DNA of 64,000 bases from Oscillospiraceae bacterium (GTDB lineage: Bacteria > Bacillota > Clostridia > Oscillospirales > Ruminococcaceae): positions 59,304 to 123,303 of the forward strand of contig JAFTZY010000038.1 in assembly GCA_017460955.1 (NCBI GenBank). The letters are read 5' to 3'. The translations under genes were made by a program, and so were the position numbers. A model generated the notes under the pieces. It was given only the letters and a program-made list of their open reading frames with translations. It searched no databases and was not told the origin of the DNA. This document shows, piece by piece, positions 9,810 through 19,160 of this stretch (position 1 is its first letter; each line of letters begins with the position of its first letter).

Positions 9810-11216
9810 TCAGGCCGTCACCGGCCGTGCATGCAGCTCTCCCACGCGCCTTGCCCACAGGCGGCGCAGCAGCACGATCCCGATGAGCATGGTCACAAGC
9901 TCCGTGACGGGGAAGGCTGCCCAGACAAGAGCGCTCCTTGCGGGATCCGCCTGTGCCAGATGTGCTGCGATCAGCACGAGCGGGAAGATGATGAGGAGCT
10001 GCCGGCACAGGGAGATGACAAGGGATTCGATCCCGCCGCCCAGTGCCTGGTAGATGCCCTGGAAGGCGATGTTCATCCCGGCAAACAGGAAGCTGAGCGA
10101 CACGACATGCATCGCGCCGATGCAAAGCGCCTGGGTGCGTCCGGACAGACCGAAGAGCCCTGCGAACGGCACGGCGAACACCTCGATCGCCGCCATGCCG
10201 ATGAGCATGATGACCGCGGTATAGACAATGCCGCTGCGCACGCCGTCCCGGATACGCTCCCGGCTGCCCATGCCGTGGCTGTAGGAGATCACCGGTGTGA
10301 TGGCATCGCGCAGACCGAAGGCGGCGAACAGGATGAACTGCTGGATCTTGTAGTACAGCCCGTATGCCGTCTGCATGGAGGGACTGATGCTGCCAAGGAT
10401 GATATTGAGTCCGTAGGTCATCAGGGACATGAGTGCCTGTGCGATGATCGCCGGCAGGCCAATGGTGTAGATCTCCCGAAGGAGCATCATGTCCGGACGC
10501 AGATCGTGCAGCCGGCTTTTGACCTCACGGTTGACGCGCAGATGGAATACAAGGCCGAGCACGGCGGATACGATCTGGCCGATGACGGTCGCCCATGCAG
10601 CGCCCTCCACGCCCATCTCCGGGCAGCCGAGCAGGCCGTAGATCATAATGGGGTCAAGGACGATGTTCGTCACCGCACCGCCGATCTGGGCGACCGTCGA
10701 GTACACCGAATGTCCCGTGGCCTGGAGCAGCTTTTCCGTGATGGAAAAGACCAGGATGCCAAACGACATCACGCAGCAGATGCGCAGGTAGCTCACGGCC
10801 ATTGTGAGCACGGCCGGGTCCGCCTCCCCGCTTGCCTGGGAGCGTACATACGCGCCCGTCCCGAAAATGCCGAACAGCAGGAATACAAGGTAGAGCACGC
10901 CGCACAGGAAGAAGGCATTGCCCGCTGTGCGGCCTGCCTTGCGGGCATCGCCCTGTCCGAGACTGCGGGAGACGACGGCGCCTGCGCCGACGCCCGTGCC
11001 GATGCCGACGGCGACCATGAGCATCTGCATCGGGAAAACGAGGGTGAGGGCATTCATGGCCTCCTCCCCGCCGTGCGCCATGTTGGAAACGAAAGCGCTG
11101 TCCACGATGTTGTAGACGGCCTGCAGCATCATCGACAGGATCATCGGGATCCCCATTTGCAGGATGAGACGCGGCACCGGTGTGACGGCCATTTTGTTTT
11201 CTTTGATCTGGTTCAT
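9810..11216 (-). CDS. MATE family multidrug/metabolite exporter
   Basis: The 468-residue protein has about twelve hydrophobic helices arranged as two similar halves, with the family N-terminus PRLILQMGIPMILSMM and the NIVDSAFVS stretch of the first helices. MATE proteins export drugs or metabolites in exchange for Na+ or H+. Length is normal for the family (about 450). An extended -10 promoter lies upstream (11312-11340). The gene is monocistronic, between convergent dnaC and divergent pullulanase genes. The substrate cannot be read from the sequence. Confidence 0.9.
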   Translation of the reverse strand: MNQIKENKMAVTPVPRLILQMGIPMILSMMLQAVYNIVDSAFVSNMAHGGEEAMNALTLVFPMQMLMVAVGIGTGVGAGAVVSRSLGQGDARKAGRTAGNAFFLCGVLYLVFLLFGIFGTGAYVRSQASGEADPAVLTMAVSYLRICCVMSFGILVFSITEKLLQATGHSVYSTVAQIGGAVTNIVLDPIMIYGLLGCPEMGVEGAAWATVIGQIVSAVLGLVFHLRVNREVKSRLHDLRPDMMLLREIYTIGLPAIIAQALMSLMTYGLNIILGSISPSMQTAYGLYYKIQQFILFAAFGLRDAITPVISYSHGMGSRERIRDGVRSGIVYTAVIMLIGMAAIEVFAVPFAGLFGLSGRTQALCIGAMHVVSLSFLFAGMNIAFQGIYQALGGGIESLVISLCRQLLIIFPLVLIAAHLAQADPARSALVWAAFPVTELVTMLIGIVLLRRLWARRVGELHARPVTA

Positions 11217-11311
11217 AAATCGGATACGCTCCTTTTCTCAAAAAAATAAACCGCATAGCTTTCAGCTGTAAATCCGGAATTACGCTGCAAAGCTACACGA
11301 TCACTACCCTT

Positions 11312-11340
11312 AGTATAGCACAGATCCCAAAAAATTGCAA
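11312..11340 (-). promoter_or_regulatory. Promoter of the MATE exporter gene
   Basis: On the minus strand TTGCAA (11335-11340) and TATACT (11312-11317) are 17 bases apart with a TGC extended -10. The leader before the ATG is about 90 bases. Confidence 0.78.
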
Positions 11341-11423
11341 AGGTCATTTTGCACAAACTTATTCCCCCGCACCGCGCCCTCCCTGCGCCGGATGCCGGAG
11401 GACCGATACAAGGAGTGGATACC

Positions 11424-13277
11424 ATGGAACAGTCCTGTCATGCAGAGAAACGAATGCTCGGGAACCGCCTGACAAAGCACTTTGCCCGCTTCCGGGTGTG
11501 GGCGCCCGGGGCGGACAGCGTCCTTGTGCGTCTCTATGCGGATGCGCATTCCGGGCAGATCGCAGGAGAATACCCCCTGACACAGGAGGGGGATGCCTGG
11601 AGCGGCAGCGTGCCGGGTGACCGGGAGGGGCAGTATTACACCTACTGCATCCGCCGCGGTCAGGTGCTGCATGAGGTCCCCGACCCCTATGCGCATGCCT
11701 CGAATGCCAACGGCATGCGCTCCATGCTCATCGATCTTCGTGACACCGACCCCGAGGGCTGGGATGATACCGCGCCCCCGGCACTTGCCTCCCCCGTGGA
11801 TGCCGTGATCTGTGAGGTGCATGTGCGCGATCTCTCGAGCGACGAAAGCGGACATTTTGTCCACAGGGGCGGCTATGCGGCCTTCACGGAAACGGATGCC
11901 GTCAATGCAGCCGGGGAACCCATCGGTCTTCCCTACTGGAAATCGCTTGGCATCACGCATCTGCACCTGCTGCCCGTGCTCGATTTTGCAAGTGTGGATG
12001 AGCATGCCTCCTCCTTTAACTGGGGCTACGACCCGATGCAGTATTTCATTCCGGAGGGGTCCTATGCCAGTGATCCCGATGACGGGCGGGTGCGCATCCG
12101 GGAGCTCAAATCTCTCATCCTGGCTGCCCACCGGCAGGGGCTCGGCGTGATCCTCGATGTGGTCTACAACCACACCTATCAAACGGAGCGGTTCGAGGCG
12201 CTCGCTCCCGGGTACTACTACCGCACGGATGAGAACGGCTATGCGAACGGCTCGGGCTGCGGCAACGAGCTTGCCAGCGAGCGTCCCATGGTGCGCCGGC
12301 TCATCCTCGACAGCCTGTGCTACCTGGCAAGGGAATACCGGGTGGACGGCTTCCGCTTTGATCTGATGGGCCTGACCGACATCCGCACGATGCGCCTTGC
12401 CGAGCGCCGTCTGCGGCGCATCCGCCCGGACATCCTCCTGTACGGCGAGGGCTGGACGGGCGGTGCCTCCCCGCTGCCCGAACGCCGCCGGCTGGTCCGG
12501 AACAATGCCCGGTGTCTCCCCGGCATCGCCATGTTCTCCGATGACTGCCGGGACAGCATCCGGGGCTCGGTCTTTGACGATGCGGCCCGCGGCTTTGTCT
12601 GCGGGAACACCGGGGAGGTCCTGCGTATCCGGCAAGTGCTGTGCGGCGGTGTGTACCATCCGCAGAGCGGACGGAGCGCACGGGACTGCTGGGCGCTCTC
12701 CCCGGCACAGAGCGTCAACTATATCGAATGCCACGACGACCTGACCTTTCACGACAAGCTGTGCCTTTCCATGAAGGAACCGGAGGAACGGACACTTTTG
12801 CAGGCCGAGTACATGGGCGCAGCGCTTTTGCTCCTGTCGCAGGGGATCCCCTTTTTGCAGGCGGGACAGGAATGGATGCGCACCAAGCCCCTGCCGGAGG
12901 GGGGCTTCGAGCACAACAGCTACCGCTCCCCGGACAGCGTGAACAGTCTCAAATGGGATGCCCTCACGCAGCACCGGGACCTTGCCGCGTACTACCGCGG
13001 GCTCCTGGCACTGCGCCGCGCCTTCCCGGAGCTCAGACTCCGCACGGCATCACAGGTGCGTGAGCGCATCACGATGACGCAGCCGGAGGACGGCGCGTTC
13101 CTCCTCCATGCCGGACGGCTCTGCATCGCCGTCAATCCTACGGAGCAGGACCGGGAATACCCGCTCACGGGGGAGGTCTACGCCGATGCGCAGCATGCCG
13201 GGGATACGCCGCTCTATGCGGTGGACGGGAGCGCCGTGTGCCGTGCATGCAGTGTGCTGGTGGTGAAGCTTTCATAA
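11424..13277 (+). CDS. pulA: Type I pullulanase (GH13_14), starch debranching enzyme
   Basis: The 617-residue protein has an N-terminal CBM48-like domain (about 10-100) and a GH13 barrel. The pullulanase signature FNWGYDP is at 198-204. The catalytic triad is D313 in VDGFRFDLMG, E342 in YGEGW, and D438 in ECHDDLT, where the usual HDN is HDD. There is no signal peptide, so it is intracellular and hydrolyses alpha-1,6 branches of imported glucans or glycogen. ATG 11424 is chosen over upstream in-frame starts because AAGGAG sits 8-13 bases before it and CBM48 begins soon after. It is slightly shorter than the Bacillus enzyme (about 718). It stands alone between two terminators. Confidence 0.92.
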   Translation: MEQSCHAEKRMLGNRLTKHFARFRVWAPGADSVLVRLYADAHSGQIAGEYPLTQEGDAWSGSVPGDREGQYYTYCIRRGQVLHEVPDPYAHASNANGMRSMLIDLRDTDPEGWDDTAPPALASPVDAVICEVHVRDLSSDESGHFVHRGGYAAFTETDAVNAAGEPIGLPYWKSLGITHLHLLPVLDFASVDEHASSFNWGYDPMQYFIPEGSYASDPDDGRVRIRELKSLILAAHRQGLGVILDVVYNHTYQTERFEALAPGYYYRTDENGYANGSGCGNELASERPMVRRLILDSLCYLAREYRVDGFRFDLMGLTDIRTMRLAERRLRRIRPDILLYGEGWTGGASPLPERRRLVRNNARCLPGIAMFSDDCRDSIRGSVFDDAARGFVCGNTGEVLRIRQVLCGGVYHPQSGRSARDCWALSPAQSVNYIECHDDLTFHDKLCLSMKEPEERTLLQAEYMGAALLLLSQGIPFLQAGQEWMRTKPLPEGGFEHNSYRSPDSVNSLKWDALTQHRDLAAYYRGLLALRRAFPELRLRTASQVRERITMTQPEDGAFLLHAGRLCIAVNPTEQDREYPLTGEVYADAQHAGDTPLYAVDGSAVCRACSVLVVKLS

Positions 13278-13283
13278 AAATAG

Positions 13284-13313
13284 AGCGTCCTCAGGGTATC
13301 CTCTGAGGACGCT
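13284..13313. terminator. Bidirectional terminator between pullulanase and esterase genes
   Basis: The stem AGCGTCCTCAG and its complement enclose an 8-base loop, followed by a short T-run on each strand. It serves both convergent genes. Confidence 0.8.
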
Positions 13314-13333
13314 GTGCTTTTGTCTGAGGGTGC

Positions 13334-15238
13334 TTACTTGATGATGCCGATGCCCCAGATGGTGAAATCTGCATACTGATTTTCCATGCCAATGGAGACA
13401 TTCAGCTCCCCGACGGTATCCTGGATGTAGACCAGATCCGTATCCGGACCGCCCCAGGTGTACTGCTTGTTGCCGCTGAGCTTTGACGCTTTCCCGTTGA
13501 CATCGATGTTCAGTGTGCCCATGCCGTCGGACTTTGCCTGGTAGACGATGAACATGCCGCGTCCCTGTGTCTTAAAGGTGATGGGCGTATTGCCGTTTTT
13601 GGAATTGGTCAGGCCGTAGGGCAGAGTCGCATAGCCGTTTGCCGACGAGAAGGAGCCTGCGCTGAAGTCCTGGAGCTCCGAGAGCGGCACGATGGTGGCC
13701 GTCGTGTACTCGCTGCCGTAGGCCACTGTGGAGGGCATCGTGTAGGGGGCGGACTTATTCTCCGTTTTGAGTGCCTGGCGGTAATAATACCCGATGCAGT
13801 CGGAGATGAGCGCCGCGCCCTCGGCGTGGGGATGGTATTCGTCCGTGTAGTAGTCATCCAGCGTCAGAAGGCCGGTGTTAAAGGCATAGGTCAGGGCATT
13901 GTCCATGCTGATGATGGGCAGGTCGTAATTGCGGCCGATCTTCTCCATCTGCCCCTGTGAGGAGTAGCCGCCCTTGGAGCGGTTGATGAGAAGGATGACA
14001 GCGGGCTCGTTGTCCTGCATGAGGCACTTGCGGACCAGTCCCTCGAAGCCCTTCTCGTAGGACTCGCCCGGATGGTCATTGACGGAGAACTCGATGAAGA
14101 TCACATCGGGCTGCTCTTTGAGGATGTCGTTCTCCGCACGCAGCAGGCCGACCACGGACGACGTGCCGGACATGCCCGCATTCGTGAAGGCGACATTGCT
14201 GCCGGTGCCGAAGGTGTCGGCAAAGTACCGGTAGGAGCGTGCGGCATAGCAGGTATCCGTCCGGCCGCCCTCGGTGATGGAGCCGCCCAGGTACGACACG
14301 CGCACCTGCTCACCGCTCTGTGCCTTGGCGATCTTCTCGCACAGGCGGGCGGTATTGCCCATCGACAGGATGGCGGTCTCATAGAATTTCTGCATCTCCG
14401 GAGAGGCCGTTTCCTCATAGGTATCCCACGGATTATCGGGTACCGGCGGCTCCGGGAAGGCATCGAGCAGCCCTGCCACATATTTATGGAGCAGCACAAG
14501 GTCGGTCAGGCTCACGGTGCCGTCACCGTCCGTATCGGCGGCCTTTTCCGTCAGGGCATCGGCAAAGCCGCGGGTGAGGCCGGCTTTGACAAGCGTCAGA
14601 TCAATGACATTGACTGCGCCGTCAAAGCTCACATCGCCGCGCAGAAGTCTGCGCACCACCGGGATCCCGGCGCCGGGCAGCTCCGTTCCCTCCGGTGCGG
14701 CAATGATCTCGTCAATGTAGAAATCCTCCTTCGACCCGTCCGAGGTCTCCACATAGATCTGCATCTCCGACGCATCCGCAGGGACTGTGTATTCCGTATT
14801 GGCAAGCTGCACCCAGGCCCCCTGCACACCGGTCGCACTGGCGATCTCGCTGTACGCCACCGTACCGTCCGCGCCCGTGTACTGGAGCGTGAACTTGAAG
14901 TCCGTCGTTTCGGCATTTCCGGCGCTCATGGCATTTGCGGAGAAGCTGTACCTCTGCCCCGGCACAAAGGTGTCGGTCCCGATCGCACAGCTCGCGCCGC
15001 ACCAGGACGCCGTGCGCCCCGTTATGAGCAGGGAGGCGCTCCCCGCATAGGCGGCCTTCTGCGACTGGGATACCGTGGCGGCACGCCCCGTCCAGCCGTC
15101 CGCAGAATCCTCAAATCCCGCATGGAGGTACCAGTCGGCCTCCCCCTCGGCGGATGCCGGGAGCGTTCCGGGCAGCATGAGCGTCCCGCCAAGACAGCAC
15201 GCAGCGGTCATCATGGCCAGCATTTGTTTCATATGCAT
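13334..15238 (-). CDS. Secreted SGNH/GDSL esterase with CBM and internal type I dockerin
   Basis: The 634-residue protein has a signal peptide (1-30, ending ASAEG), a jelly-roll carbohydrate-binding module (about 35-182, CBM4/9/22-like), a type I dockerin (200-262) and an SGNH hydrolase domain (about 285-495). A beta-rich C-terminal domain (about 505-634) follows. Catalytic features are S320 in GGSITEG, N387-D388 in FSVND, and D466/H469 in DEYHPH. The dockerin has two Ca-binding repeats starting GDVSFDGAVNVID and TDGDGTVSLTD, so the enzyme should attach to a cohesin scaffold. The probable role is removing acetyl or similar esters from plant polysaccharides. The ATG at 15238 and a second in-frame ATG at 15232 are both possible starts. 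Confidence 0.87.
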   Translation of the reverse strand: MHMKQMLAMMTAACCLGGTLMLPGTLPASAEGEADWYLHAGFEDSADGWTGRAATVSQSQKAAYAGSASLLITGRTASWCGASCAIGTDTFVPGQRYSFSANAMSAGNAETTDFKFTLQYTGADGTVAYSEIASATGVQGAWVQLANTEYTVPADASEMQIYVETSDGSKEDFYIDEIIAAPEGTELPGAGIPVVRRLLRGDVSFDGAVNVIDLTLVKAGLTRGFADALTEKAADTDGDGTVSLTDLVLLHKYVAGLLDAFPEPPVPDNPWDTYEETASPEMQKFYETAILSMGNTARLCEKIAKAQSGEQVRVSYLGGSITEGGRTDTCYAARSYRYFADTFGTGSNVAFTNAGMSGTSSVVGLLRAENDILKEQPDVIFIEFSVNDHPGESYEKGFEGLVRKCLMQDNEPAVILLINRSKGGYSSQGQMEKIGRNYDLPIISMDNALTYAFNTGLLTLDDYYTDEYHPHAEGAALISDCIGYYYRQALKTENKSAPYTMPSTVAYGSEYTTATIVPLSELQDFSAGSFSSANGYATLPYGLTNSKNGNTPITFKTQGRGMFIVYQAKSDGMGTLNIDVNGKASKLSGNKQYTWGGPDTDLVYIQDTVGELNVSIGMENQYADFTIWGIGIIK

Positions 15239-15284
15239 GTTTCATTCCCCCAAAATACAACGTTATGTATAATATGCTGATTAT

Positions 15285-15313
15285 ATTATACGAAATTCAC
15301 GGTTTGTTCACAA
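15285..15313 (-). promoter_or_regulatory. Promoter of the dockerin esterase gene
   Basis: On the minus strand TTGTGA (15308-15313) and TATAAT (15285-15290) are spaced by 17 bases. Confidence 0.7.
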
Positions 15314-15359
15314 CCCACAAAATGCAGAAATAGTGGAGAATTTTCAGATTTGCACCCGC

Positions 15360-15389
15360 TTGACAACACCGCCGATTCTGTGCTATAAT
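15360..15389 (+). promoter_or_regulatory. Promoter of the tRNA synthetase operon
   Basis: Consensus TTGACA (15360-15365) and TATAAT (15384-15389), spacer 18, with a TGC extended -10. The leader to the gltX ATG is short (about 30 bases), so no T-box fits. Confidence 0.82.
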
Positions 15390-15425
15390 GAAGTGTTAAT
15401 GAATCTCACAAAAGGATGTGTTGTT

Positions 15426-17069
15426 ATGGACTATCAGGCTCTTGCCGAGCTTCTGTTCCCCGATTCGACAGCGACCCGTGAGGAGATGGAGGCGCGGTAT
15501 CCCGCACGTTCCCTGCCCGAGGGGGCCTGCGTCACCAGGATCGGCCCCTCCCCGACGGGCTTTGTCCATCTGGGGAATCTCTACAATGCCGTCATTGCCG
15601 AGCGCATCGCCCATCAGTCCGGCGGTGTGTTCTACCTGCGCATCGAGGACACCGATCAGAAGCGTGAGGTCGGGGGTGCAGTGGAAACGCTCATCTCTGC
15701 GATGTCCTACTACGGCGTGCGCTTCGACGAGGGCGCAACGGCCGACGGCGAATCCGGCAGCTACGGCCCCTACCGCCAGCGCCAGCGCCGGGAGATCTAC
15801 CATGTTTTTGCCAAGTGGCTCACCGCGCAGGGCCTTGCGTATCCGTGCTTTCTGACAGCGGAGGAGATCGACGCCATCCGCGAAAAGCAGACCGCTGCCA
15901 AGGAGAATCCCGGCATCTACGGCCCCTACGCCGAGACCATGCGCAGCCTCTCCATCGAGGAGATCCGCGCACGCATGGACGCCGGACAGCCCTGGGTGCT
16001 GCGCTACCGCGGCACCATGCAGGAGGAGACGATCGAGGTGACCGATGCCATCCGCGGCACGCTCTCGATGCCCCGCAACTGCATGGACTTCGTGCTGCTC
16101 AAGAGCGACGGGATCCCGACCTACCATTTCGCCCATGTCGTGGACGATCATCTGATGCGCTCGACCCATGTCATCCGCGGTGAGGAGTGGATCTCCTCCC
16201 TGCCGATGCACATCGAGCTCTTCCGTGCCCTTGGCTGGGAGATCCCCGTTTACTGCCACACGGCCACGCTCATGAAGCTCGACAACGGCAATAAGCGCAA
16301 GCTTTCGAAGCGGCTCGACCCGGAGCTTGCCCTGTCCTATTATCAGCAGGAGGGCATCACACGCGATGCGGTCTGGGAGCTGCTGCTCACGCTGCTCAAT
16401 TCCAATTATGAGGAATGGCGCCTTTCCAATCCGGAGACGTCCTATTTTGCGTTCCCCTATTCGTTCCAGAAGATGTCCATCTCCGGTGCGCTGGTCGATC
16501 TCGACAAGCTGCGTGACATCTCCAAGGACGTCCTCTCGCGCATGACGGCACAGGATCTGTATGACCAGCTCCTTGCCTGGTGCGACACCTATAATCCGGA
16601 CTTTGCCGCGCTCCTGCGCCGGTATCCGGAGCGCAGTGTCGCTGCCCTCGGTGTGGGCCGCACGGCAAAGAAGCCAAGAAAGGATCTGGAGACCTGGAAG
16701 CAGGCGTGCCGCTTCTTAAGCTTCTACTATGACGAGACCTTCACGGTCACCGACAGCATGGACGAGCAGTGCGAGCCCGAAACCAGGCGCACATTCTTCC
16801 GCACCTATCTCGAGCGCTATGACCACAGCGATGACAGCACTGTCTGGTTCGACAAGGTCAAGGCCATCACGGACGAGCTCGGCTTTGCCGTCAAGCCCAA
16901 GGATTTCAAGAAAAATCCCGGGCAGTACAAGGGCAGCATCGTCCACATCACCAACATGCTGCGCATCGCACTGACCGGCCATGCCAATGCACCGGACATC
17001 CACGAGGTCAGCCATGTGCTGGGCGAGGAGATCGTCCGCGCAAGACTCGCTCGGTTCACACAGGAATAA
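15426..17069 (+). CDS. gltX: Glutamyl-tRNA synthetase
   Basis: The 547-residue class I synthetase has the HIGH-type motif at 48-51 within PSPTGFVHLGN and the KMSKS-type motif KLSKR at 292-296. Typical GlxRS features are YLRIEDTDQKR and GPYRQRQR. It charges tRNA-Glu with glutamate. Length is somewhat above the usual 480-500. The C-terminal anticodon-binding part begins near residue 350. ATG 15426 is chosen because AAAGGATG lies just upstream. The next gene, a methionyl-type synthetase, begins 11 bases after its stop. I cannot tell whether it also charges tRNA-Gln, as non-discriminating enzymes of this family do. Confidence 0.93.
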   Translation: MDYQALAELLFPDSTATREEMEARYPARSLPEGACVTRIGPSPTGFVHLGNLYNAVIAERIAHQSGGVFYLRIEDTDQKREVGGAVETLISAMSYYGVRFDEGATADGESGSYGPYRQRQRREIYHVFAKWLTAQGLAYPCFLTAEEIDAIREKQTAAKENPGIYGPYAETMRSLSIEEIRARMDAGQPWVLRYRGTMQEETIEVTDAIRGTLSMPRNCMDFVLLKSDGIPTYHFAHVVDDHLMRSTHVIRGEEWISSLPMHIELFRALGWEIPVYCHTATLMKLDNGNKRKLSKRLDPELALSYYQQEGITRDAVWELLLTLLNSNYEEWRLSNPETSYFAFPYSFQKMSISGALVDLDKLRDISKDVLSRMTAQDLYDQLLAWCDTYNPDFAALLRRYPERSVAALGVGRTAKKPRKDLETWKQACRFLSFYYDETFTVTDSMDEQCEPETRRTFFRTYLERYDHSDDSTVWFDKVKAITDELGFAVKPKDFKKNPGQYKGSIVHITNMLRIALTGHANAPDIHEVSHVLGEEIVRARLARFTQE

Positions 17070-17079
17070 GGAGTACACT

Positions 17080-19101
17080 ATGGCAAGAAACAGAAACAAA
17101 AACGGCGCTGCTCCGGAGCATGAGATCCCGCGACCGGAATTCCCCAAGCGTGCGGTCATCACCGGCGGCATGCCCTACGGCAACAAGGAGCTGCATTTCG
17201 GCCATGTCGGCGGCATGCTGGTCTTTGCGGATACCTATGCCCGCTTTCTGCGGGACCGCATCGGCAAGGAGAACGTGATCTTCGTATCCGGCACGGACTG
17301 CTACGGCTCCCCCATCGCCGAGGGCTGGCGCATCAAGCACGATTCCGGTGAATTCCCCGGCACGCTCGAGGAATTCGTACAGTCCAACCACGACAAGCAG
17401 AAGGCCACGCTCGATGCCTACGGGATCTCCCCGAACCTCTTCGCGGCCTCCGGTCTGGGCCGCTCCCGGGACATCCACCGGGAGGTCACCGACTGGTTCC
17501 TGCGTGCCCTCTATGAAAAGGGCCAGCTCGAGCGCATCTCCACGATGCAGTTCTATGACGAGAAGGCAGGGTGCTTCCTCAACGGCCGTCAGGTCATCGG
17601 CAAATGCCCTGTGGAGGGCTGCACCTCCGAGAAGGGCTATGCGGACGAGTGCGATCTCGGCCATCAGTACATGCCCGAGAACCTGCTCAATCCCGTGAGC
17701 ACCCTCACGGGCGAGACGCCCACGATGAAGCCCGTCACCAACTGGTATTTCAAGCTGCGCGACTATGAGACGCTCATGAAGGACTGGGTGGAGGCGCTCA
17801 AAAAGCGCAAGGATGTCCGTCCGGTCGTCTGGAAGACCATCGATGAATTCCTAAAGCCCCCGGTGATCTATGTCAAGCGGGAATTTGAGGAGAAGTACCT
17901 TACGCTCCGGGATACGATGCCGGCGCACAGGTATCTCGAGGAGCCGAAGAAGCCCTCGTTCACGATCGAGTTTTCCGAGCTGCACGACTGCGACGAGGCA
18001 TGCCGGATCCTCACGGAAAACGGCATCCGCTACCGCACGGGCAAGACGCTGGTCCCCTTCCGCCTGACCGGCAACATCGAATGGGGTGTCCCGGCCCCCG
18101 TCCTCGAGAACGAGGAGGGACTGACTGTCTGGGTATGGCCGGAATCCCTCTGGGCGCCGATCTCCTTTACGCAGACGTATCTGGAAAGCATCGGCCGTGA
18201 CAGGGAGGAATGGAAGGACTTCTGGTGCAGCCGGGAGGCAAATGTCTACCAGTTCATCGGACAGGACAACATTTATTTCTACGGCATCGCAGAGCCGGCC
18301 ATGTGGATGGCACAGCAGGCGGCATCGGAAAAGACCGCCGATGTCCCGGAGGGCAAGCTGCAGCTCCCGATCATCGTGGCCAATCACCACATTCTGTTCC
18401 TCGACAAGAAGGCCTCGAGCTCCGGTGCGGTCAAGCCCCCGATGGCCGATGACCTCCTGCATTACTACACGCCCGAGCAGCTGCGGATGCACTGGCTGGG
18501 TATGGGTCTCGGACAGCGCTCCGTCTGCTTCTGTCCCAAGCCCTTCAATCCCGATGCAGCGCCCGACAGCACCGACCCCGTTGTCAAGGACGGTCTTTTG
18601 CTTTCGAATGTCTACAACCGCATGATCCGCACCGCCTTCTACACCCTGCAAAAGCTCGGCACGAGCGTGCTCCCGGCCCTTCCGCCGGAGGAGCCGTTCC
18701 GTGCAGAGGCAAAGAAGGCCGTGCTCGAGTATGAGCGCCACATGGCGAAATTTGCTTTCCACCAGTGTACCTATGTGCTCGACAGCTACATCCGCAGCGG
18801 CAGTAAGTACATGGCAAGGGCGCTGGCCGATGAGAACCAGCCGGCCGGGCAGACCATGCAGGCACTGGCCAATCTCTTCTACATGATCCGCATCACTGCC
18901 GTGCTGCTGCACCCGATGGCACCCTTCGGTACGGAAAAGCTGCGCGAGTATCTGCAGGTGGATGAGCGCATCTGGTCGTGGGATACGATCCTGGAGCCCC
19001 TGACCTATTTTGTGGAGGAGGGGCATACGCTCCGGTTCCTCCCCCCGCGCACGGACTTCTTCACAAGACACGAATCCCAGTTCGCTTCAGAGGAAGCATA
19101 A
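17080..19101 (+). CDS. Class I aminoacyl-tRNA synthetase, divergent methionyl type
   Basis: The 673-residue protein begins at ATG 17080 behind AAGGAG. HIGH is HFGH at 39-42 inside GGMPYGNKELHFGH, like MetRS (PYxNGxLHxGH). A Cys/His knot (CPVEGC then CDLGH) sits where MetRS binds zinc. VYQFIGQDNIYFY matches the MetRS connection region. The KMSKS loop is unusual: K443-K-A-S-S-S-G449, with Ser where the second Lys is normally found. A DALR-like helical anticodon domain ends the protein. It is most likely methionine--tRNA ligase, but the deviant loop and the VWPESLWAPISF segment make specificity less certain. It is co-transcribed with gltX. Confidence 0.8.
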   Translation: MARNRNKNGAAPEHEIPRPEFPKRAVITGGMPYGNKELHFGHVGGMLVFADTYARFLRDRIGKENVIFVSGTDCYGSPIAEGWRIKHDSGEFPGTLEEFVQSNHDKQKATLDAYGISPNLFAASGLGRSRDIHREVTDWFLRALYEKGQLERISTMQFYDEKAGCFLNGRQVIGKCPVEGCTSEKGYADECDLGHQYMPENLLNPVSTLTGETPTMKPVTNWYFKLRDYETLMKDWVEALKKRKDVRPVVWKTIDEFLKPPVIYVKREFEEKYLTLRDTMPAHRYLEEPKKPSFTIEFSELHDCDEACRILTENGIRYRTGKTLVPFRLTGNIEWGVPAPVLENEEGLTVWVWPESLWAPISFTQTYLESIGRDREEWKDFWCSREANVYQFIGQDNIYFYGIAEPAMWMAQQAASEKTADVPEGKLQLPIIVANHHILFLDKKASSSGAVKPPMADDLLHYYTPEQLRMHWLGMGLGQRSVCFCPKPFNPDAAPDSTDPVVKDGLLLSNVYNRMIRTAFYTLQKLGTSVLPALPPEEPFRAEAKKAVLEYERHMAKFAFHQCTYVLDSYIRSGSKYMARALADENQPAGQTMQALANLFYMIRITAVLLHPMAPFGTEKLREYLQVDERIWSWDTILEPLTYFVEEGHTLRFLPPRTDFFTRHESQFASEEA

Positions 19102-19119
19102 ACGAGCGTTCCCTAAAAA

Positions 19120-19152
19120 AGCTCCTGCATCGTATGATCCGATGCAGGAGCT
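19120..19152. terminator. Bidirectional terminator after the synthetase operon
   Basis: A perfect 13-bp stem (AGCTCCTGCATCG and complement) with a 7-base loop, A-run before and CTTTGTTTT after. It also ends the minus-strand DUF2812 transcript. Confidence 0.85.
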
Positions 19153-19160
19153 CTTTGTTT

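Noticed and set aside
9726..11249. A 507-codon plus-strand open frame across the MATE gene
   Set aside because: The minus strand encodes a full MATE transporter with promoter and ribosome site. The plus frame has charged, repetitive composition without a domain.
14072..15280. A 402-codon plus-strand frame opposite the dockerin esterase
   Set aside because: It is an antisense shadow. The minus strand has a signal peptide, dockerin repeats and SGNH motifs.
15366..15425. T-box riboswitch before gltX
   Set aside because: The leader is only about 30 bases, far too short for a T-box.
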